A DNA stretch of 64,000 bases from Brucella anthropi ATCC 49188 (GCF_000017405.1 NC_009668.1:1266001-1330000); one strand, 5' to 3'. Counted from the stretch's first letter, positions 11,513 to 20,656 are shown. A program made the numbers and translations. Notes: generated by a model from the letters alone, not told the origin.

Positions 11513-12745
11513 TCAAGATTTCGGCGCAGCGGCCAGCATTTCTTTCAGCCGCGCCGCCCCGGCGACAATATCGGCCTCGGTCGGATTAATACCCGCAGCC
11601 AGCAGACGGCGCGCGATCATATGGTCTGCCGGACGATTGATGGAATCGACAGCCACAAGCCTGTCACCGGCAAAATGGAAGATGGAAAATGCATTTTCTT
11701 CCGGGTTCCCCGAAAGGATATGCCGATCAGCATCGAAGGAAAGTCCTGCCGTCTGCAGCTTCATATCGCCCTGATCGGACCAGAACCAGGCGACTTCCCG
11801 AAACGGCGCTTCGCGTCCGACAATGGTGCGCGCCACATGCTTTGCCTGATCGGTCGCGTTTTGTACCGATTCCAGCCGTACCCGGCGACCAGCATGAAAG
11901 TGATCGTAGCTCACGCAATCGCCAATGGCGTAGACATGGCTAGCAGAAGTACGCAGGTTCTCGTCGACAATAATCCCATTGTCGATTGCAAGTCCCGCCG
12001 TTACTGCAAGCTCCACATTTGGTACCGCACCAGTGCCGATCACGACCATATCCGCCGGGAAAATCGTGCCGTCTGCAGCTTTAACGCCGATAACATGGTT
12101 ATTTTCCCCCTCGACTGCCGCCACGCCGAGACCGGTTAAAAGTGTGATGTTAGCGACGCGGCTGCGCGCTTCCACATGGGCAGAGATATGCGTTGCAACC
12201 GAACGACCCAGCACACGAGGCGCCGCTTCGATCAGAACCGTCTTTTTGCCAAGCGCGATTGCGCTATGGGCCATTTCGAGGCCAATGAAACCGCCACCGA
12301 TAATGACGACATTCTCGACATTCGGCATTGCCGCTGCGATACGGCGTGCATCGTCCATCCGGCGCAGCGTAAAGACACCTTCGAGCCCGACACCCGGTAC
12401 ATTGGGAATGCGCGCACGTGCGCCGGTCGCGAAGATCAGTTCAGACCAGTTCAACGCGCGCCCATCATCAAGCACGACCGTCTTGTCGGCAATCGATACA
12501 GTATCGACGTGATGGCCGAACAGCATCTCGATATTATTGTCACGATAGGTTGCTTCCGGGCGCAACACCAGGCCACCGCCTTCCGGGGCTTTCAGATAGG
12601 ATTTGGAGAGGGGCGGCTTATGATATGGAATATCGGTTTCGTCGTTGATGAGAACGATTTTGCCTGCATAGCCTTCCTGCCGAAGGCTGATAGCGGCCTG
12701 CGAACCGGCATGGCCGGCACCAATGATAATGCATCTGTCGTCCAT
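11513..12745 (-). CDS. FAD-dependent ferredoxin/rubredoxin-reductase-like oxidoreductase
   Basis: The 410-residue flavoprotein has an N-terminal FAD-binding GxGxxG (CIIIGAGHAGSQAA, residues 5-18). A second dinucleotide motif lies mid-chain (VVIIGGGFIGLEMA) for NAD(P)H. The GDC block (YAIGDCVSYDH) and a C-terminal reductase domain follow. This is the architecture of ferredoxin, putidaredoxin and rhodocoxin reductases that feed P450s or Rieske oxygenases. No oxygenase or ferredoxin is next to it, so its electron acceptor is not evident. It precedes the RidA gene. Confidence 0.88.
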   Translation of the reverse strand: MDDRCIIIGAGHAGSQAAISLRQEGYAGKIVLINDETDIPYHKPPLSKSYLKAPEGGGLVLRPEATYRDNNIEMLFGHHVDTVSIADKTVVLDDGRALNWSELIFATGARARIPNVPGVGLEGVFTLRRMDDARRIAAAMPNVENVVIIGGGFIGLEMAHSAIALGKKTVLIEAAPRVLGRSVATHISAHVEARSRVANITLLTGLGVAAVEGENNHVIGVKAADGTIFPADMVVIGTGAVPNVELAVTAGLAIDNGIIVDENLRTSASHVYAIGDCVSYDHFHAGRRVRLESVQNATDQAKHVARTIVGREAPFREVAWFWSDQGDMKLQTAGLSFDADRHILSGNPEENAFSIFHFAGDRLVAVDSINRPADHMIARRLLAAGINPTEADIVAGAARLKEMLAAAPKS

Positions 12746-12859
12746 AGGACCTCCGGAAATTTCCGCGCATCATAAACACGTCACGGCCCGTCGCGTGACC
12801 GAATAGCCACGGATTCACACCTTAATTGCACGCAATTCGAATATTTAAAACATTTAGTT

Positions 12860-12873
12860 TGACCGATCGGTCA
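12860..12873. promoter_or_regulatory. TetR/RutR-type palindromic operator
   Basis: TGACCGATCGGTCA is a perfect 14-bp palindrome, flanked as TTGACC...GGTCAG. It closely resembles the RutR consensus of E. coli (TTGACCA-NN-TGGTCAA). It sits in the divergent gap between the flavoprotein gene and the creatininase operon, about 60 bp before the creatininase start. The RutR-like TetR protein encoded at 19011-19664 is the natural candidate to bind it. Confidence 0.7.
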
Positions 12874-12930
12874 GATTGTTTAGTAGGATATGTTTAACGC
12901 CCTTGGCCCGAGCGTGTAGGAGTTGCAATC

Positions 12931-13731
12931 TTGAAACGATATTGGTCCGATTATACGAGCGAGGCATTCTCCCGCCTCGATCGCGAGAAGCTCGTGGCGG
13001 TTCTGCCGGTTGGTGCAATTGAGCAGCACGGACCACACCTTCCGCTAGCCGTCGACGCTGCCATCGTTGACGGCATGGTCAAGGAAACCATCGCCCGCCT
13101 GCCTGAAACAAGCCATGCGCTTTTCCTGCCGACGCAAGCCATCGGAAAGAGCAATGAGCACAGCCGTTACCCTGGCACTTTGACGTTTTCAGCCGAGACC
13201 ATCATTCGCATGTGGTGCGAGATCGGCGCTTGCGTGGCAGCAAGCGGTGTCCGCAAAATGGCGCTGCTCAATAGCCATGGCGGCCAGATCAGTGTCATGG
13301 ATATCGTAGCGCGGGAGCTTCGCATCCGTCACAACATGCTTGTTGTAAGCATCAACTGGTTCGGCCTTGGAATGCCGGAAGGCGTATACAGCGATCACGA
13401 CCTGAAGCATGGCATTCATGCCGGTGACATGGAAACCTCGGTGATGCTGGAGATGCATCCCGATCTCGTCGATATGTCGAAAGTACAGGATTTCCGGACG
13501 CTTACGGAAACTTTTGCAAGTGATTTCCAACATCTTTCGCTGAGCGGCGGCGCCAAGCCGGCCTGGCAGATTCAGGATATCAATCCTTATGGCGCTGCTG
13601 GTGATGCGACGCTCGCGACCGCGGAGAAAGGTCGAGCGACCATCGATTTTGCCGCTGAGCGCCTGGTAGAGGTTCTGGCGGAAATTGAACGAGCGCCGCT
13701 TTCCTGGCTCGACAACAAACCAGCCTGGTAA
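12931..13731 (+). CDS. Creatininase-family amidohydrolase
   Basis: This is a 266-residue creatininase (creatinine amidohydrolase) family protein, a group of metal-dependent cyclic amide hydrolases. Metal ligands are visible in GAIEQHGPHLPLAVD (Glu31, His33, Asp42), NSHGGQ (His116) and HAGDMET. It starts at TTG 12931 with a TAGGAG site eight bases upstream. It heads an operon with an ABC importer, a deaminase-like amidohydrolase, an FAD oxidoreductase and a TetR regulator. The neighbours point to breakdown of a nitrogen heterocycle rather than creatinine itself; in other organisms family members act on creatinine, guanidine-derived or mycofactocin-related substrates. Confidence 0.85.
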   Translation: MKRYWSDYTSEAFSRLDREKLVAVLPVGAIEQHGPHLPLAVDAAIVDGMVKETIARLPETSHALFLPTQAIGKSNEHSRYPGTLTFSAETIIRMWCEIGACVAASGVRKMALLNSHGGQISVMDIVARELRIRHNMLVVSINWFGLGMPEGVYSDHDLKHGIHAGDMETSVMLEMHPDLVDMSKVQDFRTLTETFASDFQHLSLSGGAKPAWQIQDINPYGAAGDATLATAEKGRATIDFAAERLVEVLAEIERAPLSWLDNKPAW

Positions 13732-13736
13732 GGACA

Positions 13737-14546
13737 ATGAGCGTGGCCCCCAACTCGCAAGCTCCATCCTCCCTGATTGAGATAGACGGCGTCTACAAGC
13801 AATATGGTACCGGCGTGATGGCCGTGAGCGACATGTCGCTCAGGATCGAACAAGGCCAGTTCGTCAGCTTTCTCGGCCCCTCTGGCTGCGGCAAGAGCAC
13901 GGCGTTGCGCATGATCGCCGGCCTGGAATCGATTTCAGCCGGAAACATCCGTATCAACGGCCACGCTCCCGGCAAGGGGCCTATCGGCGCGCAGGATATC
14001 GGTTTCGTATTTCAGGAGCCGACGCTGATGCCGTGGGCCAGCGTCTTCGACAATGTTTATTTGCCGTTGCGCCTGTCCGGCATTGCCCGCAAGGAAGCAA
14101 CTCCGCGCGTCGAAGAAGCATTGGCACAGGTGGGCCTGTCCCGCTTTGCCACGGCATTTCCGAGGGAACTGTCCGGCGGAATGAAAATGCGCGTTTCCAT
14201 CGCTCGTGCTCTGGTTACGCGTCCGCGTCTTCTGTTGATGGACGAGCCATTTGCGGCGCTGGATGAGATGACGCGCTTCAAGCTTAACAATGACGTTCTG
14301 CGACTTTGGCAGGAACACGGTCTAACCGTGATTTTCGTAACCCACAGCGTTTATGAGTCGGTTTATCTGTCCAACCGGGTAGTGGTGATGGCTGCCCGAC
14401 CGGGCCGCGTTGTGGCCGACATACCGATCATCGGGCCCTACCCGCGTGCCGAAAACTACCGCACGACAGACGCATATGCGAAATATTGCGCCAAGGTTTC
14501 CGACGCGCTGACCGCGACGCTTTCTTCTCAAGATATAGACCATTGA
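13737..14546 (+). CDS. ABC transporter ATP-binding protein (SsuB/TauB/ThiZ-like)
   Basis: The 269-residue ATPase has Walker [11 protein letters not shown]-loop, signature LSGGMKMRVSIARAL and Walker B LLLMDEPFAALDEMT in order. The pattern is that of nitrate/sulfonate/taurine/pyrimidine-precursor importers, which pair with NMT1/THI5-type binding proteins; one is encoded at 17974. It follows the creatininase gene by 5 bp and precedes the permease by 10 bp. Confidence 0.92.
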   Translation: MSVAPNSQAPSSLIEIDGVYKQYGTGVMAVSDMSLRIEQGQFVSFLGPSGCGKSTALRMIAGLESISAGNIRINGHAPGKGPIGAQDIGFVFQEPTLMPWASVFDNVYLPLRLSGIARKEATPRVEEALAQVGLSRFATAFPRELSGGMKMRVSIARALVTRPRLLLMDEPFAALDEMTRFKLNNDVLRLWQEHGLTVIFVTHSVYESVYLSNRVVVMAARPGRVVADIPIIGPYPRAENYRTTDAYAKYCAKVSDALTATLSSQDIDH

Positions 14547-14556
14547 GGGCGGGAAG

Positions 14557-15399
14557 ATGAACCAGATGCAAAACGAACTGCCCGTTCTCAATTCCGAACA
14601 GGATCGCCTCGCCCGGCGCGAGCGCACTTTGCGCATCATGATGCCGACATTGGCAATCATCATCGCGCTCGGCATATGGGAAGGCCTCGTCCGCTACTAT
14701 CAGGTACCGCATTACCTGATCCCAGCTCCTTCGCTGGTCGCCGAGACCCTGATCAAGGACGGTCCATCCTTGACGGCATCCATGTGGTTCACCGTCAAGC
14801 TAACCCTGATTTCACTTGCCTGTGCCATTATTGGCGGCGTTCTGCTCGGCATGATCTTCGCCCTGTCGCGCCCGATAGAAATGGCGTTTTTTCCCTTTGC
14901 CGTTATCCTTCAGGTCACGCCGGTCATCGCTATCGCGCCGCTGATCCTCATCTATGTGCGTGATACTTTTTCAGCCCTGCTGATCTGTGCATGGATCGTG
15001 GCGTTCTTCCCGATCCTGTCCAACACCGTGATTGGATTGCGCAGCGCCGACCACAACCTGCGCGATCTTTTCCGGCTCTACCGTGCTTCGCCATGGCAGC
15101 GCCTGCGCTATCTGCTGGCGCCAAGCGCATTGCCTTATTTCATGGCGGCGCTGAAAATCGCCGGCGGCCTGTCACTGATCGGCGCAGTTGTCGCTGAGTT
15201 TGTTGCCGGTACGGCAGGCCAGAGCACAGGGCTCGCCTCACGCATTCTGGAATCGAGCTTCCGCAACGAAATTCCGCGCATGTTTGCGGCACTTTTCCTC
15301 GTGTCGCTGCTCGGCATCGTGATTTTCCTCGTGACAAGCTGGCTGTCGCGCCTTGTCCTCGGACGCTGGCATGAAAGCGAGATCCGTCGTGAGCGCTAG
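14557..15399 (+). CDS. ABC transporter permease (SsuC/TauC/ThiX-like)
   Basis: The 280-residue inner-membrane permease has about six hydrophobic segments. The EAA-type loop is seen as LFRLYRASPWQRLRYLLAPSALPYFMAALK. It forms an importer with the ATPase just upstream and the NMT1-type binding protein at 17974. Its 3' end overlaps the start of the deaminase-like gene by up to about 30 bp, depending on that gene's start. Confidence 0.9.
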   Translation: MNQMQNELPVLNSEQDRLARRERTLRIMMPTLAIIIALGIWEGLVRYYQVPHYLIPAPSLVAETLIKDGPSLTASMWFTVKLTLISLACAIIGGVLLGMIFALSRPIEMAFFPFAVILQVTPVIAIAPLILIYVRDTFSALLICAWIVAFFPILSNTVIGLRSADHNLRDLFRLYRASPWQRLRYLLAPSALPYFMAALKIAGGLSLIGAVVAEFVAGTAGQSTGLASRILESSFRNEIPRMFAALFLVSLLGIVIFLVTSWLSRLVLGRWHESEIRRER

Positions 15400-16582
15400 A
15401 ATGTTGCAAGGGGTGGCCATAGCCGGTCGCACCGGACACTACGACATCCAGATCGAAGGCAATCGTATCGCCTCGCTTGTGCCGTCGCAGGCAAGGGAGG
15501 GTGGTTTGGTCACGCCGCTTTTCGCAGATGTCCATGTCCATCTGGACAAGACATTTACGATCCGGCGCATTGCGGAAAATTGCGGCGCCAAGGTGGATTG
15601 CCTGTTCGATGCAATCGACCTGATGAACTCTGACCGGAAGAACTGGAGTGAGGCGGATATTCGCGCCCGCGCGACCCAGGGCCTTGAAGCCGCATTTGAA
15701 CAAGGCGTCGGCGCAATGCGCAGCCATGTTGACTGGACGACACCGGAAGTGCCCACTGCCTGGCCCGTTCTCAACGAACTGCGTCAGGAATGGAAAGACC
15801 GTCTCGACCTTCAACTTGCAGCGCTCGTCCATGGCGATCTTGTGCTTGATGCGGGTTCGCAAATCGCGGCCCGCGTTGCAAAAGACGGCGGCGTGTTCGG
15901 CGCGTTCTTCTATCGCAATGCGGATCTTGAAGCCAAAATCGAAGAGATGTTCCGTGTTGCCGTGCAGCACGACCTCAACCTCGACTTTCATGTCGATGAA
16001 GGGCTGGAGGTAGAAGCGGACGGCTTCTCGCTGATCGTATCGGCAACCAAACGCCATGGCATGGCTGGTCGGGTGCTGTGCGGTCATGCCTGCTCGTTGT
16101 CGCTGCGCAGGCCGGACGAACTGCAGCGCATTCTTCATGCTGCCGCAGAAGCAGGCACGGCACTCGTTTCGCTACCCACGACAAACCTCTATCTGCAAGA
16201 CCGGATCGGCGGAAAGTCTCCGCGCCTGCGCGGTGTTGCACCGTTGAAGGAAGCGCGCGCAGCAGGCATGGATGTCATGTTCGGTTCCGACAATGTCCGC
16301 GATGCATTCTATCCCTATGGCGATTACGACCCGCTCGCCATACTTCGTCTCGCAGCGCCGGTTTGCCATGTCGAGCCGCAGGACTGGCTCGACAGCATCA
16401 CCACCCTGCCCGCCCGCCTTATTGGCAGCGAATACGTGCAGCAACCGCAGGCAGGTGGCGTGGCCAGTTTTGTCTGGCACGACGCAGCAGACCTGAACGA
16501 TCTCATCAGCCGCCCGCAGGCTCGCCGCGTCGTCTGGCGTAATGGCGTTGCCGTGCCTCAAATCAACGGGAGAGCCACATGA
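15371..16582 (+). CDS. Cytosine deaminase-like metal-dependent amidohydrolase
   Basis: This amidohydrolase-superfamily protein of about 403 residues has HVHLDKT (His54, His56), DFHVDEG, CGHACSL and GSDNVRD, the four metal and catalytic blocks of cytosine deaminase and relatives. These enzymes deaminate or open N-heterocycles. The start is uncertain: ATG 15371 is used, but TTG 15353, GTG 15389 and ATG 15401 are in frame and none has a strong ribosome site. It overlaps the permease upstream and the FAD gene downstream by four bases (ATGA), so it is part of the same operon. Substrate may be a pyrimidine, hydantoin or related ring; unknown. Confidence 0.85.
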   Translation: MKARSVVSARMLQGVAIAGRTGHYDIQIEGNRIASLVPSQAREGGLVTPLFADVHVHLDKTFTIRRIAENCGAKVDCLFDAIDLMNSDRKNWSEADIRARATQGLEAAFEQGVGAMRSHVDWTTPEVPTAWPVLNELRQEWKDRLDLQLAALVHGDLVLDAGSQIAARVAKDGGVFGAFFYRNADLEAKIEEMFRVAVQHDLNLDFHVDEGLEVEADGFSLIVSATKRHGMAGRVLCGHACSLSLRRPDELQRILHAAAEAGTALVSLPTTNLYLQDRIGGKSPRLRGVAPLKEARAAGMDVMFGSDNVRDAFYPYGDYDPLAILRLAAPVCHVEPQDWLDSITTLPARLIGSEYVQQPQAGGVASFVWHDAADLNDLISRPQARRVVWRNGVAVPQINGRAT

Positions 16583-17958
16583 ATTCTGCCGCTCCACAGC
16601 GCATCTACGACTGGGCCGCATTTCGCGCCGAAATCGACGGAATCCGCATCTACGATGACCCGAAGCAGGTCGAACTGCGCTCTCGGGATTATTTCTGGTA
16701 CAGCCCCATCCTGACCGAGGATATCGGCCATTATGTCGGCGATCTCGTCGTCATTCCGAAGGATCAGGACGAGGTACGTCGCGTTGCTGCTGCTGCCGCA
16801 AAGTTGCGCATTCCGATCACCGTTCGTGGCGGAGGTACCGGCAATTACGGTCAATGCGTTCCGCTCGAAGGCGGCATCATTCTGGACATGACCAAGATCG
16901 ACCGCATCGTCTCCATCGAACCCGGCAAGGTTCGCGTGGAAGGCGGCGCGCGCATTTCGCGTCTGGACGATGCCGTACGCGAAACCGGTCAGGAACTGTT
17001 GATGTATCCGTCGACCCGCCGCATCGCCACGATTGGCGGCTTCTTCTCAGGTGGTTCAGGCGGCATCGGCTCATTGCGTCACGGCATGTTGCGCGACGAT
17101 GGCAATGTCTATTCGGTCAAGGTTCTGACTGTCGAACCGGAGCCGAAGATTATCGAATTGACCGGACGCGACATTCATAAAGTTCAACATGCCTATGGCA
17201 CCAACGGCATCATTCTGGAGCTGGAAATCGGTCTTACCAAGGCAACGGACTGGATACATACTGCAGCCTTGTTCGATAGTTACGAGGCAACGCTCAACTT
17301 CTGCCTCAAGGCGCTAGAAGGCAATCTCGACTGCTATCTTCTGACCACTGTAGATCGCCGTTTTGCGCGCTTTTACACCAAGTTCGGCGATCTGTTCCCA
17401 TCCGACAAGGATGCGGTTTTTGCCATGATTGCCCCGGAAGAAATGGCTCGTTTCGAAGCGCTCGCCACTGAATTTGGCGGCAAGATTTCCTTCGCCATGA
17501 CGCTGGATGAATTGCACAAGAATGGTTTGCAGCCTGCTTATGAGTGCGGCTGGAACCACACAACCTTGCAGGCGCTGAAAGCCGAGGAAGGCTGGACCTA
17601 TCTGCAGGTCGCCTATCCGCGTCCGTTTGACGTGGATGTAGTGACACGCCAGATCGAGCGCTACGGCGAAACGCAATATATGCATCATGAAATGGCGCGC
17701 CTTGAAGGAGAAGTGCAGATTTTCGCGCTTCCGCTTGTTCGCTTTGAAGGCCGTGACGAGATGTACCGCCTGATCAAGGAACTGGAGCAGGTTGACGGTT
17801 GCGATATTTACGATCCGCATGCCTACACCATCGAGGATGGCGGCATGAAAGAAATCGACAGTGTCCAGATCGAATTCAAGAAACTGGCAGACCCATATGG
17901 CCTGCTCAATCCGGGCAAAACGCGCGGCTGGACCGCTGACATGGCTTTGACTGATTAA
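16579..17958 (+). CDS. FAD-linked oxidoreductase (PCMH-type FAD-binding domain)
   Basis: The 459-residue flavoprotein has a PCMH-type FAD-binding domain at about residues 50-230. Typical blocks are VVIPKDQDEV, VRGGGTGNYG and IGGFFSGGSGGIGSLRHG. The C-terminal region is of the FAD-linked oxidase type, without a Cys-rich iron-sulfur extension. Relatives include glycolate oxidase subunits and lactate dehydrogenases. In this operon it would oxidise the heterocycle or its ring-opened product. It starts within the stop of the deaminase-like gene (ATGA). Confidence 0.82.
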   Translation: MNSAAPQRIYDWAAFRAEIDGIRIYDDPKQVELRSRDYFWYSPILTEDIGHYVGDLVVIPKDQDEVRRVAAAAAKLRIPITVRGGGTGNYGQCVPLEGGIILDMTKIDRIVSIEPGKVRVEGGARISRLDDAVRETGQELLMYPSTRRIATIGGFFSGGSGGIGSLRHGMLRDDGNVYSVKVLTVEPEPKIIELTGRDIHKVQHAYGTNGIILELEIGLTKATDWIHTAALFDSYEATLNFCLKALEGNLDCYLLTTVDRRFARFYTKFGDLFPSDKDAVFAMIAPEEMARFEALATEFGGKISFAMTLDELHKNGLQPAYECGWNHTTLQALKAEEGWTYLQVAYPRPFDVDVVTRQIERYGETQYMHHEMARLEGEVQIFALPLVRFEGRDEMYRLIKELEQVDGCDIYDPHAYTIEDGGMKEIDSVQIEFKKLADPYGLLNPGKTRGWTADMALTD

Positions 17959-17973
17959 AACAAGGGGAACCAA

Positions 17974-18984
17974 ATGAAAAAGACACTGGTTGCGGCGTTG
18001 GCCGCACTTTCCATGGGCCTTTCTGCACAGATGGCCTATGCGCTCGACAAGGTGACGCTCGGTACCAACTGGCTCGCACAAGCCGGTCACGGCGGTTTCT
18101 ATCAGGCTGTCGCAGATGGCACCTATGAAAAATACGGCCTCGATGTGCAAATCGAAATGGGCGGACCGCAGGTCAACAATCGCCCGATGCTTGCTGCAGG
18201 TCGTCTCGACTTCCTGCTGACCGGAAACTTGCTACTGTCGTTCAACAATGTCGCCAACGGCGTGCCGACGACGGTTGTTGCCGCGTTCTACCAGAAGGAT
18301 CCGCAGGCATTGATGGCGCATGAAGGTGCGTACAAGGACTTCAAGGACCTGGCCAATGCCGAAACGATCCTGATTTCGAAGGACGGCCAGTTCTCGTTCT
18401 GGCCATGGCTCGTCAAGGATTTCGGCTTCAAGGACGAACAGCTGCGCCCTTATGGCTATAGCCTCGCCCAGTTCCTTAACGACAAGAAAGTCGTGCAGCA
18501 GGCCTATGCGACCGCCGAGCCGATCTATGCAGAAAAGGAAGGCGCTAAGGTTACGACCTATCTCCTCGCCGACTACGGTTACAGCACTTACGGCAATACA
18601 ATCGAAACCCGTCAGGATCTGATCGAAAAGAACCCTGATCTGGTACAGCGCTTCGTCAGCGCTTCCGTGGAAGGCTGGACCAATTTCCTCTACGGCGACC
18701 GCAGCAAAGCCTACGAACGGATCCTGAAAGACAATCCGGATATGAGCAAAGAAACGCTCGATGCGGAACTGGAGCGGATCAAGAACCTTCAGCTTATCGA
18801 CAGTGGCGATACGCTCGAAAAGGGAATTGGGGCAATCTCGATGGATCGCGTCAAGGCGTTCTACGAACTCGCCCGCAAGGCAGGGATTGTCAGCGGCGAC
18901 GAACTCGACATGAGCAAGGTCGCGACCGATGCCTTCGTAAACAAGGGCGTGGGGCTCGACATCAAGAAAAAGCTGGGGCAATAA
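17974..18984 (+). CDS. ABC transporter substrate-binding protein (NMT1/THI5-like)
   Basis: The 336-residue periplasmic protein has a cleavable signal peptide (LVAALAALSMGLSAQMAYA, cleavage near residue 24) and an NMT1/THI5-type domain (LGTNWLAQAGHGGFYQAVADG). This class binds pyrimidine precursors, riboflavin breakdown products, nitrate or sulfonates. It belongs to the importer whose ATPase and permease are encoded at 13737-15399. An AGGGGA ribosome site precedes the ATG. Confidence 0.9.
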   Translation: MKKTLVAALAALSMGLSAQMAYALDKVTLGTNWLAQAGHGGFYQAVADGTYEKYGLDVQIEMGGPQVNNRPMLAAGRLDFLLTGNLLLSFNNVANGVPTTVVAAFYQKDPQALMAHEGAYKDFKDLANAETILISKDGQFSFWPWLVKDFGFKDEQLRPYGYSLAQFLNDKKVVQQAYATAEPIYAEKEGAKVTTYLLADYGYSTYGNTIETRQDLIEKNPDLVQRFVSASVEGWTNFLYGDRSKAYERILKDNPDMSKETLDAELERIKNLQLIDSGDTLEKGIGAISMDRVKAFYELARKAGIVSGDELDMSKVATDAFVNKGVGLDIKKKLGQ

Positions 18985-19010
18985 CCCCTCCTCAATCGCG
19001 GCAGGCATGA

Positions 19011-19664
19011 ATGAACAACGGCGACGGGAATGACGACACCGAACTGACCGGACGGGACAAGGTTCTCGGACGCAGGCGGCGCATTCTCGGTGCAATACGG
19101 GCTGCCGCAATCGATGAATTTGCCGAAAAAGGCCTTGCGGGGGCATCCACGCAAGGCATTGCGCACCGCGCCGGTCTCACCAAGCCGCAACTGCACTACT
19201 ATATTTCGAGCAAGGAAGAGCTTTACGAGGATATCATCGTCTACATCCTCGAAGAATGGGAAGACATATTCCTCGGGGCCAGTACCGAAGACGACCCTGC
19301 CAAGGTGATCCGCCAATATATCCGCGCCAAGCTCGAATATAGCCAGAAAAGCCCCAAAGCCTCGCGCCTTTTCACCACAGAAATTGCCAATGGCGCACCT
19401 TATCTGAGCCGCCATTGGAAAAAGCACGTCGCAGCGACCCATAATGCAGTGAAACTCATCCAGTCGTGGGTGGATGATGGTCGGATCAAACCTGTCGATC
19501 CCCTACTATTTCAGATGCATATCTGGGCCGTCACCCAGCATTATGCCGACTTTGAAACGCAGGTTCGCAGCATGATGGAACTCGACAAGGACGAACCGCT
19601 CGATCTCGAAAGGATCGAGAAAGAGGTTTCGGCGCTGTTTCTACGGGCCTGTGGGTTGGAATAA
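19011..19664 (+). CDS. TetR-family regulator, RutR-like
   Basis: The 217-residue regulator has an N-terminal TetR helix-turn-helix at about residues 22-70 (TQGIAHRAGLTKPQLHYYISSKEELY). Its C-terminal domain resembles that of RutR/YcdC, which senses uracil and thymine in E. coli. It closes the creatininase/deaminase operon, and a RutR-box-like palindrome lies at the head of that operon (12860-12873), so it probably controls its own operon in response to the imported ring compound. It ends 20 bp from the convergent RpiR gene. Confidence 0.85.
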   Translation: MNNGDGNDDTELTGRDKVLGRRRRILGAIRAAAIDEFAEKGLAGASTQGIAHRAGLTKPQLHYYISSKEELYEDIIVYILEEWEDIFLGASTEDDPAKVIRQYIRAKLEYSQKSPKASRLFTTEIANGAPYLSRHWKKHVAATHNAVKLIQSWVDDGRIKPVDPLLFQMHIWAVTQHYADFETQVRSMMELDKDEPLDLERIEKEVSALFLRACGLE

Positions 19665-19684
19665 AACGCGTACCGACAACCCTT

Positions 19685-20515
19685 TCAGCGTAATCCTTCA
19701 AGTTCCGCGATGCGGGCGGCACTGTCTTTTTCAAGCATTCTGGTCATTTCGCGAATGACCGTTTCCGCCAGCACAAAGAGCGCTGCCGAAGAATCCCAGG
19801 CTGACGGTACGGCCGTGCGTCCCGCCAGAACATGGCGCGCCACGCGTGCAATCGGTGAAAGCCACTGGTCGGTCACGAGGATGACTTCCACGCCTCGTGA
19901 CCTTGCCGTCTCAGCCAGTTTCAAAAGACTGTCCTGATAACGACGAATATCGAAAACCACCAGAACATCGCGCTTTCCCATATCGAGAAGACGGTCACGC
20001 CACACGCTCTCCTGTCCGCCCAAGTGAAAGACATGCGGGCGAATGACCGTCATATGCGCCGCCATATATTGCGCAATGGGGTCAGTGAAGCGCCCGCCAA
20101 TCAGATAGACATTGCCCTTGGCGTCACTCAAAGCCGACACGGCCTGCCGCAACTGCTTTGCACCCAAATGCCGGAAACTTTCACGAATATTCTCAAGCGT
20201 ATGTTCCACCGCCGGATAGGCTGTGTCTCGCCCGGTTCCCGGCTGTTCGTTGCGGTGGTGCGGTGATTGCAGTTGAGCCGCGAGTTCATCCTGCAAGCGC
20301 GCTTGAAAATCAGGATAGCTCTGAAACCCGAGCCTGTTCACAAAGCGCAATATCGTTGGGGAGCTGACACCGGCCAAGCCGGAAAACTCCGCGACAGTTT
20401 TTAGTCCCAGCATCGGGTAATTGGCGATCAGCGTCTGGGCGGCACTACGCTCGCCCGCTGGCATCGTATCGATCCGTTCATTGATCAGTTCCGCAACGCT
20501 TGCATGCACCGGCAC
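19685..20515 (-). CDS. MurR/RpiR-family transcriptional regulator
   Basis: The 276-residue regulator has an N-terminal HTH_6 domain (FSGLAGVSSPTILRFVNRLGF, residues about 43-63). A C-terminal SIS domain at about 125-260 would sense a phosphorylated or related small molecule. It starts at GTG 20515 with a GGGAAG ribosome site. It is divergent from the amidohydrolase/TRAP/glutamine-synthetase-like operon and is its likely regulator. The 141-bp gap holds CAAATAATC repeated 20 bp apart (20569, 20589) and the palindrome GTAAC-N4-GTTAC (20624-20637), both possible binding sites. Confidence 0.88.
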   Translation of the reverse strand: MPVHASVAELINERIDTMPAGERSAAQTLIANYPMLGLKTVAEFSGLAGVSSPTILRFVNRLGFQSYPDFQARLQDELAAQLQSPHHRNEQPGTGRDTAYPAVEHTLENIRESFRHLGAKQLRQAVSALSDAKGNVYLIGGRFTDPIAQYMAAHMTVIRPHVFHLGGQESVWRDRLLDMGKRDVLVVFDIRRYQDSLLKLAETARSRGVEVILVTDQWLSPIARVARHVLAGRTAVPSAWDSSAALFVLAETVIREMTRMLEKDSAARIAELEGLR

Positions 20516-20656
20516 AGCACTTCCCGTTCCTGAACGCCCTTTTTGAATTTGGGCGAAATTGTGTTTGACAAATAATCATAGGACGTATCAAATAATCCGC
20601 AATAGCGCATAATTGGAAAAAACGTAACATAAGTTACAGCGCGGGGAACAAACAGA

